From Streptomyces sp. NRRL S-1022 (lineage in GTDB: Bacteria > Actinomycetota > Actinomycetes > Streptomycetales > Streptomycetaceae), in assembly GCF_000720135.1 (NCBI RefSeq), contig NZ_JOIU01000068.1, forward strand, positions 1 through 5,334: 5,334 bases of DNA. Direction: 5' to 3'. The translations under genes were made by a program, and so were the position numbers. Each line of letters opens with the position of its first letter. The first letter of the stretch is position 1. Shown one piece after another: positions 1 to 5,334 of the stretch. The notes below the pieces were generated by a model. The model saw only the letters and a program-made list of their open reading frames with translations, was not told the DNA's origin and ran no database searches.

Positions 1-99
1 GACGGGCGGTGCAAGGCGTTCGCGGCGTCGGCCGACGGCACCGGCTGGGCCGAGGGTGTGGGTGTGCTGGTGGTGGAGCGGCTGTCGGACGCGCGGCGG
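1..99 (+). repeat. Exact direct repeat, copy 1 (pairs with 4973-5071)
   Basis: Bases 1-99 are identical base for base to 4973-5071. They encode the KS segment DGRCKAF to DARR. The copies part at 100/5072, where copy 1 continues into the expected [11 protein letters not shown] and copy 2 jumps to VEAQ. The left border of copy 1 is the window edge, so the true repeat may extend further upstream. Confidence 0.97.
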
Positions 100-3000
100 C
101 TGGGGCACCGGGTGCTGGCGGTGGTGCGGGGCACCGCCGTCAACCAGGACGGCGCGTCCAACGGTCTGACGGCGCCGAACGGTCCTTCGCAGCAGCGGGT
201 GATCCAGCGGGCGCTGGCCGGTGCGGGGCTGAGAGCCGTGAGGGCGAACCCCTCTGGCTCGGCTCCCTCAAATCCAACATCGGACACACGCAGGCGGCGG
301 CCGGTGTCGGCGGCGTCATCAAGATGGTGATGGCGATGCGGCACGGTGTGCTGCCGCGCACCCTGCACGTGGACGAGCCGTCCCCGTTCGTGGACTGGGA
401 GTCGGGCGCGGTGGAGCTGCTCACCGAGGAGCGGCAGTGGCCCGACACCGGCCGCCCCCGCGCCCGCCGGCTCCGCGCACACCTGGAGACGGCCGGCGAG
501 GTGGACCTGCCCGACCTCGCCTACTCGCTGGCCACCACCCGGGCGGCGTTCGACCACCGCGCAGCGCTCTTCGCCGACGACCGCGGGGAACTGCTGCAGG
601 CCCTGGACGCGCTGATCACGGGCAGCCCCTCCGCCCGGCTCGTCACCGGGGTGCCGGCGCGCGGCAGGACCGCCTTCCTGTTCACCGGCCAGGGCAGCCA
701 GCGCCCCGGCATGGGCCGCGAACTGTACGACGCCTTCCCGGTGTTCGCCGAGGCCTTCGACGCGGTGTGCGCCGAACTGGACCGGCACGTGGGGCGCCCG
801 GTACGGGAGGTGATCTTCGCGGAGTCCGAGGAGTGGGAGGGGCCGCTGCTGCACCAGACGGTGTTCACGCAGACGGGCCTGTTCGCCCTCGAAGTGGCCC
901 TGTTCCGGCTGGCGGAGAGCCTCGGACTGCACGCCGACTTCGTGGCCGGTCACTCGATCGGTGAACTCGTGGCCGCCCACGTGTCGGGCGTGCTGTCCCT
1001 CGCCGACGCGGCGGCGCTGGTCGCGGCCCGCGGCAAGCTGATGCAGGCCCTCCCGCAGGACGGCGCCATGGTCTCCGTCCTCGCACCCGAGGACGAGATC
1101 GCGCCGCTGCTGGCGGGGCGCGAGCACGAGGTGGCGATCGCCGCCGTCAACGGGCCCGCCTCCGTGGTGATCTCCGGTGACCTGCTGGCCACGCTGGCCG
1201 TCGCCAAGGAACTGGAGGGCCGCGGCCGCAAGACCCGGCGGCTCAACGTCAGCCACGCCTTCCACTCACCCCGCATGGACCCCATGCTGGACGAGTTCCG
1301 TGCCGTGGCCGAACGGCTCACCTTCGCGCCGCCGGTCATCCCGATCGTGTCCAACGTGACCGGCGGGCTCCTGACGGCCGAGGAGGTCTGCTCACCGGAG
1401 TACTGGGTCCGGCACGTGCGCCGGGCCGTCCGGTTCAATGACGGCATACGCACGCTCCAGAGCGCCGGCGTCACGACGTTCGTCGAACTCGGCCCGGACG
1501 GCGTGCTGTCGGCCATGGGCCGGGACTGCGCCGTGGACACGGACGGCACGGAACCGGAATTCGTCCCCCTGCTGCGCAAGGGCCGACCGGACACCCTGGC
1601 GGTCGCCCACGGGCTGGCACGGCTGCACGTCCGGCACCTGAGCCCGTCCTGGGACGCGCTGTTCGACGGCTCCGGCACCCGCCGGGTCGAGCTGCCCACC
1701 TACGCCTTCCAGCGCAAGCACTACTGGGCCAAGCCCGCGGCCCGCACCGCCGACGTGGGCGACGCGGGGCTGTCCCCGGCCGAGCACCCGCTGCTCGGCG
1801 CGACCCTGACCCGGGCCGACACCGACGAGACCGTCCTCACCGGCCGGCTCTCCCTGCGGACCCACCCCTGGCTGGCCGATCACGCCGTGCTGGGCCGGGT
1901 ACTGCTGCCGGGCACCGCCTTCGTGGACCTGGCACTGCGGGCCGGCGCCGAGTGCGGGGCCGGGGAACTGGAGGAACTCACCCTCGAAGCGCCCCTGGTG
2001 CTGCCCGGGGCCGGCTCCGTCCGGCTTCAGGTGGCGGTCGGCGCACCGGACGAGTCGGGGCGCCGCTCCGTCACCGTCCACTCCCGTCCCGAGGGCGGCG
2101 CCTTCGAGGAGCCGTGGACCCGGCACGCCGGCGGCACGCTGGCACCCGGGCAGACACCCGCCGGGTTCGACCTGGCGGTGTGGCCGCCCCGTGACGCCCA
2201 GCCGGTGGACCTGACCGGCCGCTACGACGACCTCGCCCGTCAGGGCTTCGACTACGGGCCGGCGTTCCAGGGGCTGCGGGCCGTCTGGCGCCGGGGCGAC
2301 GAGATCTTCGCCGAACTCGCCCTGCCCGACGACCAGAAGGAACAGGCGTCCGCGTTCGGGCTGCACCCGGCCCTGCTGGACTCGGCCCTGCACGCCATCG
2401 AGCTGGGGGTGCTGCCGGGCACCGGCGAACCACGACTGCCGTTCGTGTGGAGCGGGGTGCGCCACCACGCCCTGGGCGCGGCGGCGGCACGGGCCCGGCT
2501 GACCCCGGCCGGCTCCGGCGCGGTGACCATCGAGGTCACCGACGCGGCGGGCATGCCGGTCGCCACGGTCGACTCGCTCGCGGTACGGGCCGTGTCCGCC
2601 GAGCAGCTGGGCGCGGCCGGCGGGCGCAGCCACGAGGCGCTGTTCCGGCCCTCCTGGGTGGCCGTGAACGCCGGCGCCGAGGCGCCGGCCCGGCCCTGGA
2701 CCGTCCTGGGCGACGACCCGCTGGAGCTGCCCGGCGCCGAGCGGTTCAGCGACGCGGCGGCCCTGAGCGCCGCCGTCGCCGCCGGAGCCCCGGTTCCCGC
2801 TCTGGTGGTGGCGCCGCTGACGGCGCGGGACCACTCCGTACGCGACGCCGTGCACCGCGCCCTGACCCTGGCGCGGGACTGGCTCGCCGACGAGCGGCTC
2901 GCCGCGTCCCGGCTGGCCGTGGTGACCCGGCGGGCGGTGGCCGCCGCCCCGGACGAGGACGTGCTCGACCTCCCGCACGCCGCCGCCTGGGGTCTGCTGC

Positions 3001-4532
3001 GCACGGCACAGACCGAGAACCCGGACCGGATCCTGCTCGTGGACCTGGACACCGCCGACACCGACGCCGAGCAGGCGATCGGCAGGGCGCTGGCCGCGCA
3101 CGAGCAGCAGGTCGCGGTCCGGGCCGGAACCCCGCGCACGCTCCGGCTGGAGCGGGCCGTGGTCCCGGCCGAACCCTCGGCGCCCTGGGACGCGGACGGC
3201 ACGGTGCTGATCACCGGTGCCACCGGAGCGCTGGGCGGCATGCTGGCCCGCCACCTCGTCACCGAGCACGGTGTACGGCACCTGCTGCTGACCAGCCGCC
3301 GGGGCCCCGCCGCCGACGGCGCGGCCGAACTCCGGGCCGGCCTCGCGGAGCTGGGCGCCGAGGTGACCGTCGCGGCCTGCGACGTCGCCGACCGGGACGC
3401 CCTGGCCGCGCTGCTCGCCGGCATCCCCGGCGAGCACCCGCTGACCGCGGTGGTGCATGCGGCCGGCGTCCTGGACGACGGCGTACTGGAGTCGCTGACC
3501 CCCGAGCGGATCGACCGGGTGCTGCGGCCCAAGGCCGACGCCGCCTGGAACCTGCACGAGGCGACCCGCGAGCTGCGGCTGTCCGCGTTCGTCCTCTACT
3601 CCTCCATCCAGGGACTCGCCGGCGGCGCGGGCCAGGCCAACTACGCGGCGGCCAACACCTTCCTCGACGCCCTGGCACAGCACCGCAGGGCCCAGGGACT
3701 GCCGGCCACCTCGCTCGCCTGGGGACCCTGGGCCGAAGGCGGCATGGCGGCCGAACTCACCGAGGCCGACCGCAACCGGTTCGCGAAGACCGGCATGGTG
3801 GCCATCACCTCGGCCCAGGGCATGGCCCTGCTCGACGCCGCACTCGGGACGGACGCGGCCGCGCTGGTGCCGCTGCCGCTCGACACGACGGCGCTCAGGG
3901 CGCTCGGCGCCGACGCGCCGCCCCTGCTGCGCGGCCTGGTCCGGGCCCCGGCCCGCCGCGCCGCGTCCGCGGGACCGGCCGCCGGGCAGGCCCCCGCCGG
4001 GCCGGCCCTCGCCGAGCGGCTGACGGCGCTCACCGCGGACGAGCAGCAGCAGGCCGTGCTGGACCTCGTGTGCGCCGAGGTCGCGGCGACGCTGGACTAC
4101 GGTGCGTCGGACACGGTCGACGCCACGCGCGGGTTCAAGGAACTGGGTCTGGACTCGCTGACCGCCGTGGAACTGCGCAACCGGCTCAACAAGGCGACCG
4201 GGCTGCGGCTGTCCGCGACCCTCGTCTTCGACTACCCGACCCCCGCGGCCGTCGCCGGACACCTGCTGACGGTGCTCGCCCCCGAGCCGTCGGCGGTGGC
4301 CGCCGGCACACCCGACGAGACCGAGATCCGCCGCCTGCTCGCCACCGTCCCCGTGGACGGCCTCAGGCAGGCGGGCCTGCTCGACGGACTGCTCCGGCTC
4401 GCCCACGACGCCGACGCGCAGGCCGGCGAGCGCGGCGGTGGCTCCGACGGGCCGGAGGACGGTGCCGACCTCATCGACGACATGGACGTCGAGGCCCTCA
4501 TCCGCATGGCCCGCGCCAGTTCCGAGACCTGA
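1..4532 (+). CDS. Type I modular polyketide synthase, C-terminal module (KS fragment-AT-DH-KR-ACP-docking), 5' partial, frame broken near 231-240
   Basis: This is the 3' end of a modular PKS gene; the start lies upstream of the window. The cytoplasmic megasynthase module extends a polyketide by one unit, then reduces and dehydrates the beta carbon. Domain order is KS (C-terminal part only), AT, DH, KR, ACP and a C-terminal docking tail. The KS reads in frame 1 from base 1 to about 231 (it contains NQDGASNG), then continues in frame 3 from about 237 ([15 protein letters not shown]) to the stop at 4530-4532. An apparent ATG at 9 in frame 3 is not a real start, because frame 3 before 237 is a shadow of the KS reading. 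About 35-40 KS residues are missing at the frame change, including EAHGTGT, and the end of the KS plus the start of the linker is missing at 461. From 462 on the reading is clean. TGA is followed at once by TAG. The family call is certain; the KS damage is probably an assembly fault. Confidence 0.95.
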   Translation, partial: RAVQGVRGVGRRHRLGRGCGCAGGGAAVGRAAAGAPGAGGGAGHRRQPGRRVQRSDGAERSFAAAGDPAGAGRCGAESREGEPLWLGSLKSNIGHTQAAAGVGGVIKMVMAMRHGVLPRTLHVDEPSPFVDWESGAVELLTEERQWPDTGRPRARRLRAHLETAGEVDLPDLAYSLATTRAAFDHRAALFADDRGELLQALDALITGSPSARLVTGVPARGRTAFLFTGQGSQRPGMGRELYDAFPVFAEAFDAVCAELDRHVGRPVREVIFAESEEWEGPLLHQTVFTQTGLFALEVALFRLAESLGLHADFVAGHSIGELVAAHVSGVLSLADAAALVAARGKLMQALPQDGAMVSVLAPEDEIAPLLAGREHEVAIAAVNGPASVVISGDLLATLAVAKELEGRGRKTRRLNVSHAFHSPRMDPMLDEFRAVAERLTFAPPVIPIVSNVTGGLLTAEEVCSPEYWVRHVRRAVRFNDGIRTLQSAGVTTFVELGPDGVLSAMGRDCAVDTDGTEPEFVPLLRKGRPDTLAVAHGLARLHVRHLSPSWDALFDGSGTRRVELPTYAFQRKHYWAKPAARTADVGDAGLSPAEHPLLGATLTRADTDETVLTGRLSLRTHPWLADHAVLGRVLLPGTAFVDLALRAGAECGAGELEELTLEAPLVLPGAGSVRLQVAVGAPDESGRRSVTVHSRPEGGAFEEPWTRHAGGTLAPGQTPAGFDLAVWPPRDAQPVDLTGRYDDLARQGFDYGPAFQGLRAVWRRGDEIFAELALPDDQKEQASAFGLHPALLDSALHAIELGVLPGTGEPRLPFVWSGVRHHALGAAAARARLTPAGSGAVTIEVTDAAGMPVATVDSLAVRAVSAEQLGAAGGRSHEALFRPSWVAVNAGAEAPARPWTVLGDDPLELPGAERFSDAAALSAAVAAGAPVPALVVAPLTARDHSVRDAVHRALTLARDWLADERLAASRLAVVTRRAVAAAPDEDVLDLPHAAAWGLLRTAQTENPDRILLVDLDTADTDAEQAIGRALAAHEQQVAVRAGTPRTLRLERAVVPAEPSAPWDADGTVLITGATGALGGMLARHLVTEHGVRHLLLTSRRGPAADGAAELRAGLAELGAEVTVAACDVADRDALAALLAGIPGEHPLTAVVHAAGVLDDGVLESLTPERIDRVLRPKADAAWNLHEATRELRLSAFVLYSSIQGLAGGAGQANYAAANTFLDALAQHRRAQGLPATSLAWGPWAEGGMAAELTEADRNRFAKTGMVAITSAQGMALLDAALGTDAAALVPLPLDTTALRALGADAPPLLRGLVRAPARRAASAGPAAGQAPAGPALAERLTALTADEQQQAVLDLVCAEVAATLDYGASDTVDATRGFKELGLDSLTAVELRNRLNKATGLRLSATLVFDYPTPAAVAGHLLTVLAPEPSAVAAGTPDETEIRRLLATVPVDGLRQAGLLDGLLRLAHDADAQAGERGGGSDGPEDGADLIDDMDVEALIRMARASSET
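288..461 (+). repeat. Near-identical direct repeat, copy 1 (pairs with 5161-5334)
   Basis: This 174-base segment matches 5161-5334 with two substitutions (308/5181 and 362/5235). It encodes the KS C-terminal run from TQAAAGVGG to TGRPR. The 32 bases just upstream (256-287 against 5129-5160) differ at ten positions, so the border is sharp. Confidence 0.96.
462..671 (+). other. KS-to-AT linker, N-terminally truncated
   Basis: The segment reads [20 protein letters not shown], then [15 protein letters not shown], which is the helical second half of the usual KS-AT linker (the [16 protein letters not shown] pattern). The first half, normally following GTNAHVILE and carrying the strand pattern PWVLSARS, is missing because RPR at 453-461 runs straight into this part. 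The reading frame is kept across the join, so it could pass unnoticed in automatic annotation. Confidence 0.8.
672..1560 (+). other. Acyltransferase (AT) domain, malonyl-CoA type
   Basis: The AT loads the extender unit from acyl-CoA onto the ACP. It opens with [15 protein letters not shown] (672-716). The nucleophile Ser is in GHSIGE (948-965, Ser codon 954-956). The substrate-specificity motif is HAFH (1254-1265), the malonyl signature; methylmalonyl ATs normally have YASH there. [13 protein letters not shown] upstream of the active site also fits malonyl types. The domain closes with [17 protein letters not shown]. Length is normal, with no frame break. A post-AT linker with the family motif [12 protein letters not shown] follows at 1692-1727. 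Confidence 0.95.
1782..2610 (+). other. Dehydratase (DH) domain, apparently active
   Basis: The DH removes water from the beta-hydroxyacyl-ACP made by the KR to give an alpha,beta-double bond. It begins EHPLLGATL. The catalytic His lies in [10 protein letters not shown] (1881-1910), which fits HxxxGxxxxP. Further motifs are [10 protein letters not shown] (about 2250-2277) and [11 protein letters not shown] (2361-2393), whose Asp (2379-2381) is the second catalytic residue. All hallmark residues are present and the double-hotdog length is normal, so activity is likely. No enoylreductase sits between this domain and the KR. Confidence 0.92.
2634..3900 (+). other. Ketoreductase (KR) domain, B-type (probably B1)
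   Basis: The KR reduces the beta-keto group with NADPH. A structural subdomain (from [10 protein letters not shown], about 2637) precedes the catalytic Rossmann fold. The NADPH loop is TGATGALGG (3213-3239). The LDD motif in [11 protein letters not shown] (LDD at 3471-3479) marks B-type, D-hydroxy stereochemistry. The catalytic set fits the usual spacing: Lys 3531-3533, Ser 3603-3605 (YSS), Tyr 3642-3644 and Asn 3654-3656 (NYAAAN). The A-type Trp eight residues before Tyr is Ala here, and there is no Pro two residues after Tyr, which favours B1 over B2. The domain is intact. Confidence 0.93.
4020..4272 (+). other. Acyl carrier protein (ACP) domain
   Basis: The ACP carries the growing chain on a phosphopantetheine arm. 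The attachment Ser is in [16 protein letters not shown] (Ser codon 4155-4157). The flanking helices (from [18 protein letters not shown] to [19 protein letters not shown]) have the standard pattern. It is a single ACP of normal length, separated from the KR by an Ala/Pro/Gly-rich linker at about 3930-4010. Confidence 0.95.
4311..4529 (+). other. C-terminal docking domain (class 1 type)
   Basis: The tail after the ACP has an amphipathic helical part ([20 protein letters not shown] and onward to LLRLAHDA), a Gly/Asp-rich flexible spacer ([13 protein letters not shown]), and a final helix, [20 protein letters not shown]. The DDMDVxxLIxMA pattern is typical of class 1 (DEBS-like) C-terminal docking domains, which bind the N-terminal coiled coil of the next PKS protein. 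The next gene starts with exactly such a helix. Absence of a thioesterase shows this is not the last protein of the line. Confidence 0.88.
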
Positions 4533-4553
4533 TAGTGCTGAACGGGAGAAATG
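4530..4553 (+). promoter_or_regulatory. Intergenic junction with tandem stops and ribosome binding site of the second PKS gene
   Basis: The first gene ends with TGA at 4530-4532 followed directly in frame by TAG. A Shine-Dalgarno-like GGGAG lies at 4544-4548. Two ATG codons follow back to back at 4551 and 4554. GGGAG is 2 bases from the first and 5 from the second, so 4554 is the better-spaced start. The gap is too short to hold a promoter, so the two genes are most likely co-transcribed. Confidence 0.75.
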
Positions 4554-5334
4554 ATGACGAACACGGCTTCCGACGCTGTGGTCGAAGCGCTGCGCGACTC
4601 GCTCAAGGAGAACGCCAGGCTGCGTCGCAAGAACCAGGAACTGGCCGCCGCCGGCCAGGAACCCGTCGCCATCGTGGGGATGGGGTGCCGGTACCCGGGT
4701 GGTGTGGGGTCGCCGGAGGATCTGTGGCGGCTGGTGGTGTCGGGCGGGGACGCGATCTCGGGGTTCCCCGGTCGAGGGCGTCGAGGGGTACCGGCTGACC
4801 GGCGGGCTGGGCAGCGTGCTGTCGGGCCGGGTCTCCTACGCCTTCGGTTTCGAGGGCCCGGCGGTCACGGTGGACACGGCGTGTTCGTCGTCGCTGGTGG
4901 CGTTGGACATGGCGGTGCAGGCGCTGCGGCGCGGTGAGTGTTCGCTGGCGCTGGCGGGCGGTGTGACGGGCGGACGGGCGGTGCAAGGCGTTCGCGGCGT
5001 CGGCCGACGGCACCGGCTGGGCCGAGGGTGTGGGTGTGCTGGTGGTGGAGCGGCTGTCGGACGCGCGGCGGTCGAGGCACAGGCACTGCTGGCCACCTAC
5101 GGCCAGGACCGCCGGGGCGAACCCCTCTACCTGGGGTCGGTCAAGTCGAACATGGGGCACACGCAGGCGGCGGCCGGTGTGGGCGGCGTCATCAAGATGG
5201 TGATGGCGATGCGGCACGGTGTGCTGCCGCGCACTCTGCACGTGGACGAGCCGTCCCCGTTCGTGGACTGGGAGTCGGGCGCGGTGGAGCTGCTCACCGA
5301 GGAGCGGCAGTGGCCCGACACCGGCCGCCCCCGC
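4551..5334 (+). CDS. Type I modular polyketide synthase, N-terminal part (docking helix and KS), 3' partial, multiply frame-broken
   Basis: This is the start of the next PKS gene. It encodes an N-terminal docking helix and a KS that would accept the chain from the preceding protein. The reading goes through four segments: frame 3 from 4551 to about 4769 (to GGDAISGFP), frame 1 from about 4768 to 4968 (VEGVEGYRL to LALAGGVT), frame 2 from 4973 to 5071 (DGRCKAF to LSDARR), and frame 1 from 5071 to the window end ([12 protein letters not shown] to TGRPR). At each change, part of the normal KS is skipped: roughly 110, 20 and 60 residues by family expectation. The uninterrupted frame-3 reading to a stop at 4935-4937 is therefore not a real short protein. 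About 226 KS residues remain of some 410 expected to this point. The likely cause is misassembly of repeated KS sequence; real gene decay is the less likely alternative. The start at 4554 may be used instead of 4551. Confidence 0.85.
4554..4658 (+). other. N-terminal docking domain (class 1 coiled coil)
   Basis: The N-terminus contains [20 protein letters not shown], a charged heptad-like helix immediately before the KS start [10 protein letters not shown]. The LKENxxLRxxN pattern is typical of class 1 N-terminal docking helices, which form a dimeric coiled coil and bind the C-terminal tail of the upstream PKS protein. This matches the docking tail type at the end of the first gene. Confidence 0.9.
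4973..5071 (+). repeat. Exact direct repeat, copy 2 (pairs with 1-99)
   Basis: This is the second copy of the 99-base KS repeat. Both of its borders coincide with abrupt joins in the KS reading frame: the frame 1 to frame 2 change just upstream and the frame 2 to frame 1 change at its end. Confidence 0.97.
5161..5334 (+). repeat. Near-identical direct repeat, copy 2 (pairs with 288-461)
   Basis: This is the second copy of the 174-base KS C-terminal repeat. It ends at the window edge, at the base that corresponds to the last base before the in-frame join at 461/462 in copy 1. Confidence 0.96.

Larger units (their letters stand above)
1..461 (+). other. Ketosynthase (KS) domain, C-terminal half, internally deleted and frameshifted
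   Basis: The KS performs decarboxylative Claisen condensation of the incoming chain with the ACP-bound extender. Bases 1-231 (frame 1) encode the stretch starting [19 protein letters not shown] and running through [20 protein letters not shown] to GAGL. Bases 237-461 (frame 3) encode [20 protein letters not shown] and the run to [10 protein letters not shown]. Between them a normal KS has the EAHGTGT motif with a catalytic His and [15 protein letters not shown]; both are absent here. The other catalytic His (KSNIGHT) is at about 282-287. The active-site Cys would lie upstream of the window. The usual C-terminal SSFGxSGTNAHVILE motif after RPR is also missing. As written, this KS could not work. 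Confidence 0.9.
4659..5334 (+). other. Ketosynthase (KS) domain in four fragments, incomplete
   Basis: Fragments in order: [15 protein letters not shown] to GFP (4659-4769), VEGVEGYRL to AGGVT (about 4768-4968) with the active-site Cys in DTACSSS (Cys codon 4882-4884), DGRCKAF to DARR (4973-5071), and [12 protein letters not shown] to GRPR (5071-5334) with the His of KSNMGHT. The NQDGASNG and EAHGTGT segments, including one catalytic His, are missing between the last two fragments. Each fragment by itself is well conserved with no stop codon, which argues against slow decay. Confidence 0.88.

Noticed and set aside
9..236. ATG start at 9 and the N-terminal reading [16 protein letters not shown] in frame 3
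   Set aside because: Frame 1 over the same bases gives a perfectly conserved KS sequence (NQDGASNG and so on), and the same shadow peptide appears at 4980-5070. The frame-3 reading before about 237 is not real protein.
1..461. A naturally inactive or specialised KS (for example a condensation-silent KS)
   Set aside because: Known inactive KS domains keep the fold and change single active-site residues. Here whole core segments are missing with frame changes, and both copies show the same kind of damage next to near-identical repeats.
1392..4406. Antisense open frame of about 1004 codons on the - strand
   Set aside because: It lies opposite intact AT, DH, KR and ACP domains. Long antisense frames are expected opposite high-GC actinomycete genes with C/G third positions. 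Its translation is Gly/Arg/Gln-rich and matches no domain known to me.
4533..4550. Promoter or terminator between the two genes
   Set aside because: The gap is only 18-21 bases, with a ribosome binding site and no hairpin or T-run, so there is no room for either.
2447..4798. Long + strand frame 2 reading of about 783 codons overlapping the PKS
   Set aside because: It is a shadow of the frame-3 PKS reading: Arg/Gly/Ala-rich, without domains, and it crosses the gene border.
4551..4937. A stand-alone short protein of 128 residues
   Set aside because: Only the first 73 or so codons are real PKS sequence. After 4769 the conserved KS reading moves to frame 1, so the tail to the stop at 4935-4937 is out of frame.
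1..5334. Mobile element or recombinase-mediated rearrangement explaining the joins
   Set aside because: No transposase, inverted terminal repeats or target duplications were seen at the joins. The direct repeats are coding KS sequence.

Overview
The window is a high-GC, strongly C/G-ending-codon stretch typical of Streptomyces or a related actinomycete. It lies entirely inside a modular type I polyketide synthase (PKS) locus. Everything recognisable is on the + strand: the 3' part of one PKS gene (1-4532), an 18-21 base gap, and the 5' part of the next PKS gene (4551-5334). No RNA gene, mobile element, CRISPR array or regulatory gene was seen.

Region by region: 1-461 is a damaged C-terminal half of a ketosynthase (KS). 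462-671 is a shortened KS-to-AT linker. 672-1560 is an acyltransferase (AT) with malonyl-type motifs. 1782-2610 is a dehydratase (DH) with both catalytic residues. 2634-3900 is a ketoreductase (KR) with a complete catalytic set and a B-type LDD motif. 4020-4272 is an acyl carrier protein (ACP). 4311-4529 is a C-terminal docking tail. After tandem stop codons and a short gap, the second gene begins with an N-terminal coiled-coil docking helix and a KS that is broken into four pieces in shifting frames.

Working together: the first protein should end in a module that adds malonyl-CoA, reduces the beta-keto group and dehydrates it, most likely leaving a trans double bond. Its C-terminal tail should hand the chain to the KS of the second protein through a class 1 docking pair. 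No ER or thioesterase is visible, so the chain continues beyond this window. The product cannot be identified from this sequence.

The most notable feature is not a new system but the state of the KS regions. Five abrupt joins (near 231-240, 461, 4768, 4970 and 5071) each skip part of the expected KS or linker, and four of them change the reading frame. The AT-DH-KR-ACP part is intact. The two KS copies share 99 identical bases and 174 bases with two differences. The window begins and ends exactly at positions matching two of the joins in the other copy. This points to collapsed near-identical KS repeats in an assembly rather than real gene decay, although raw reads would be needed to settle it.
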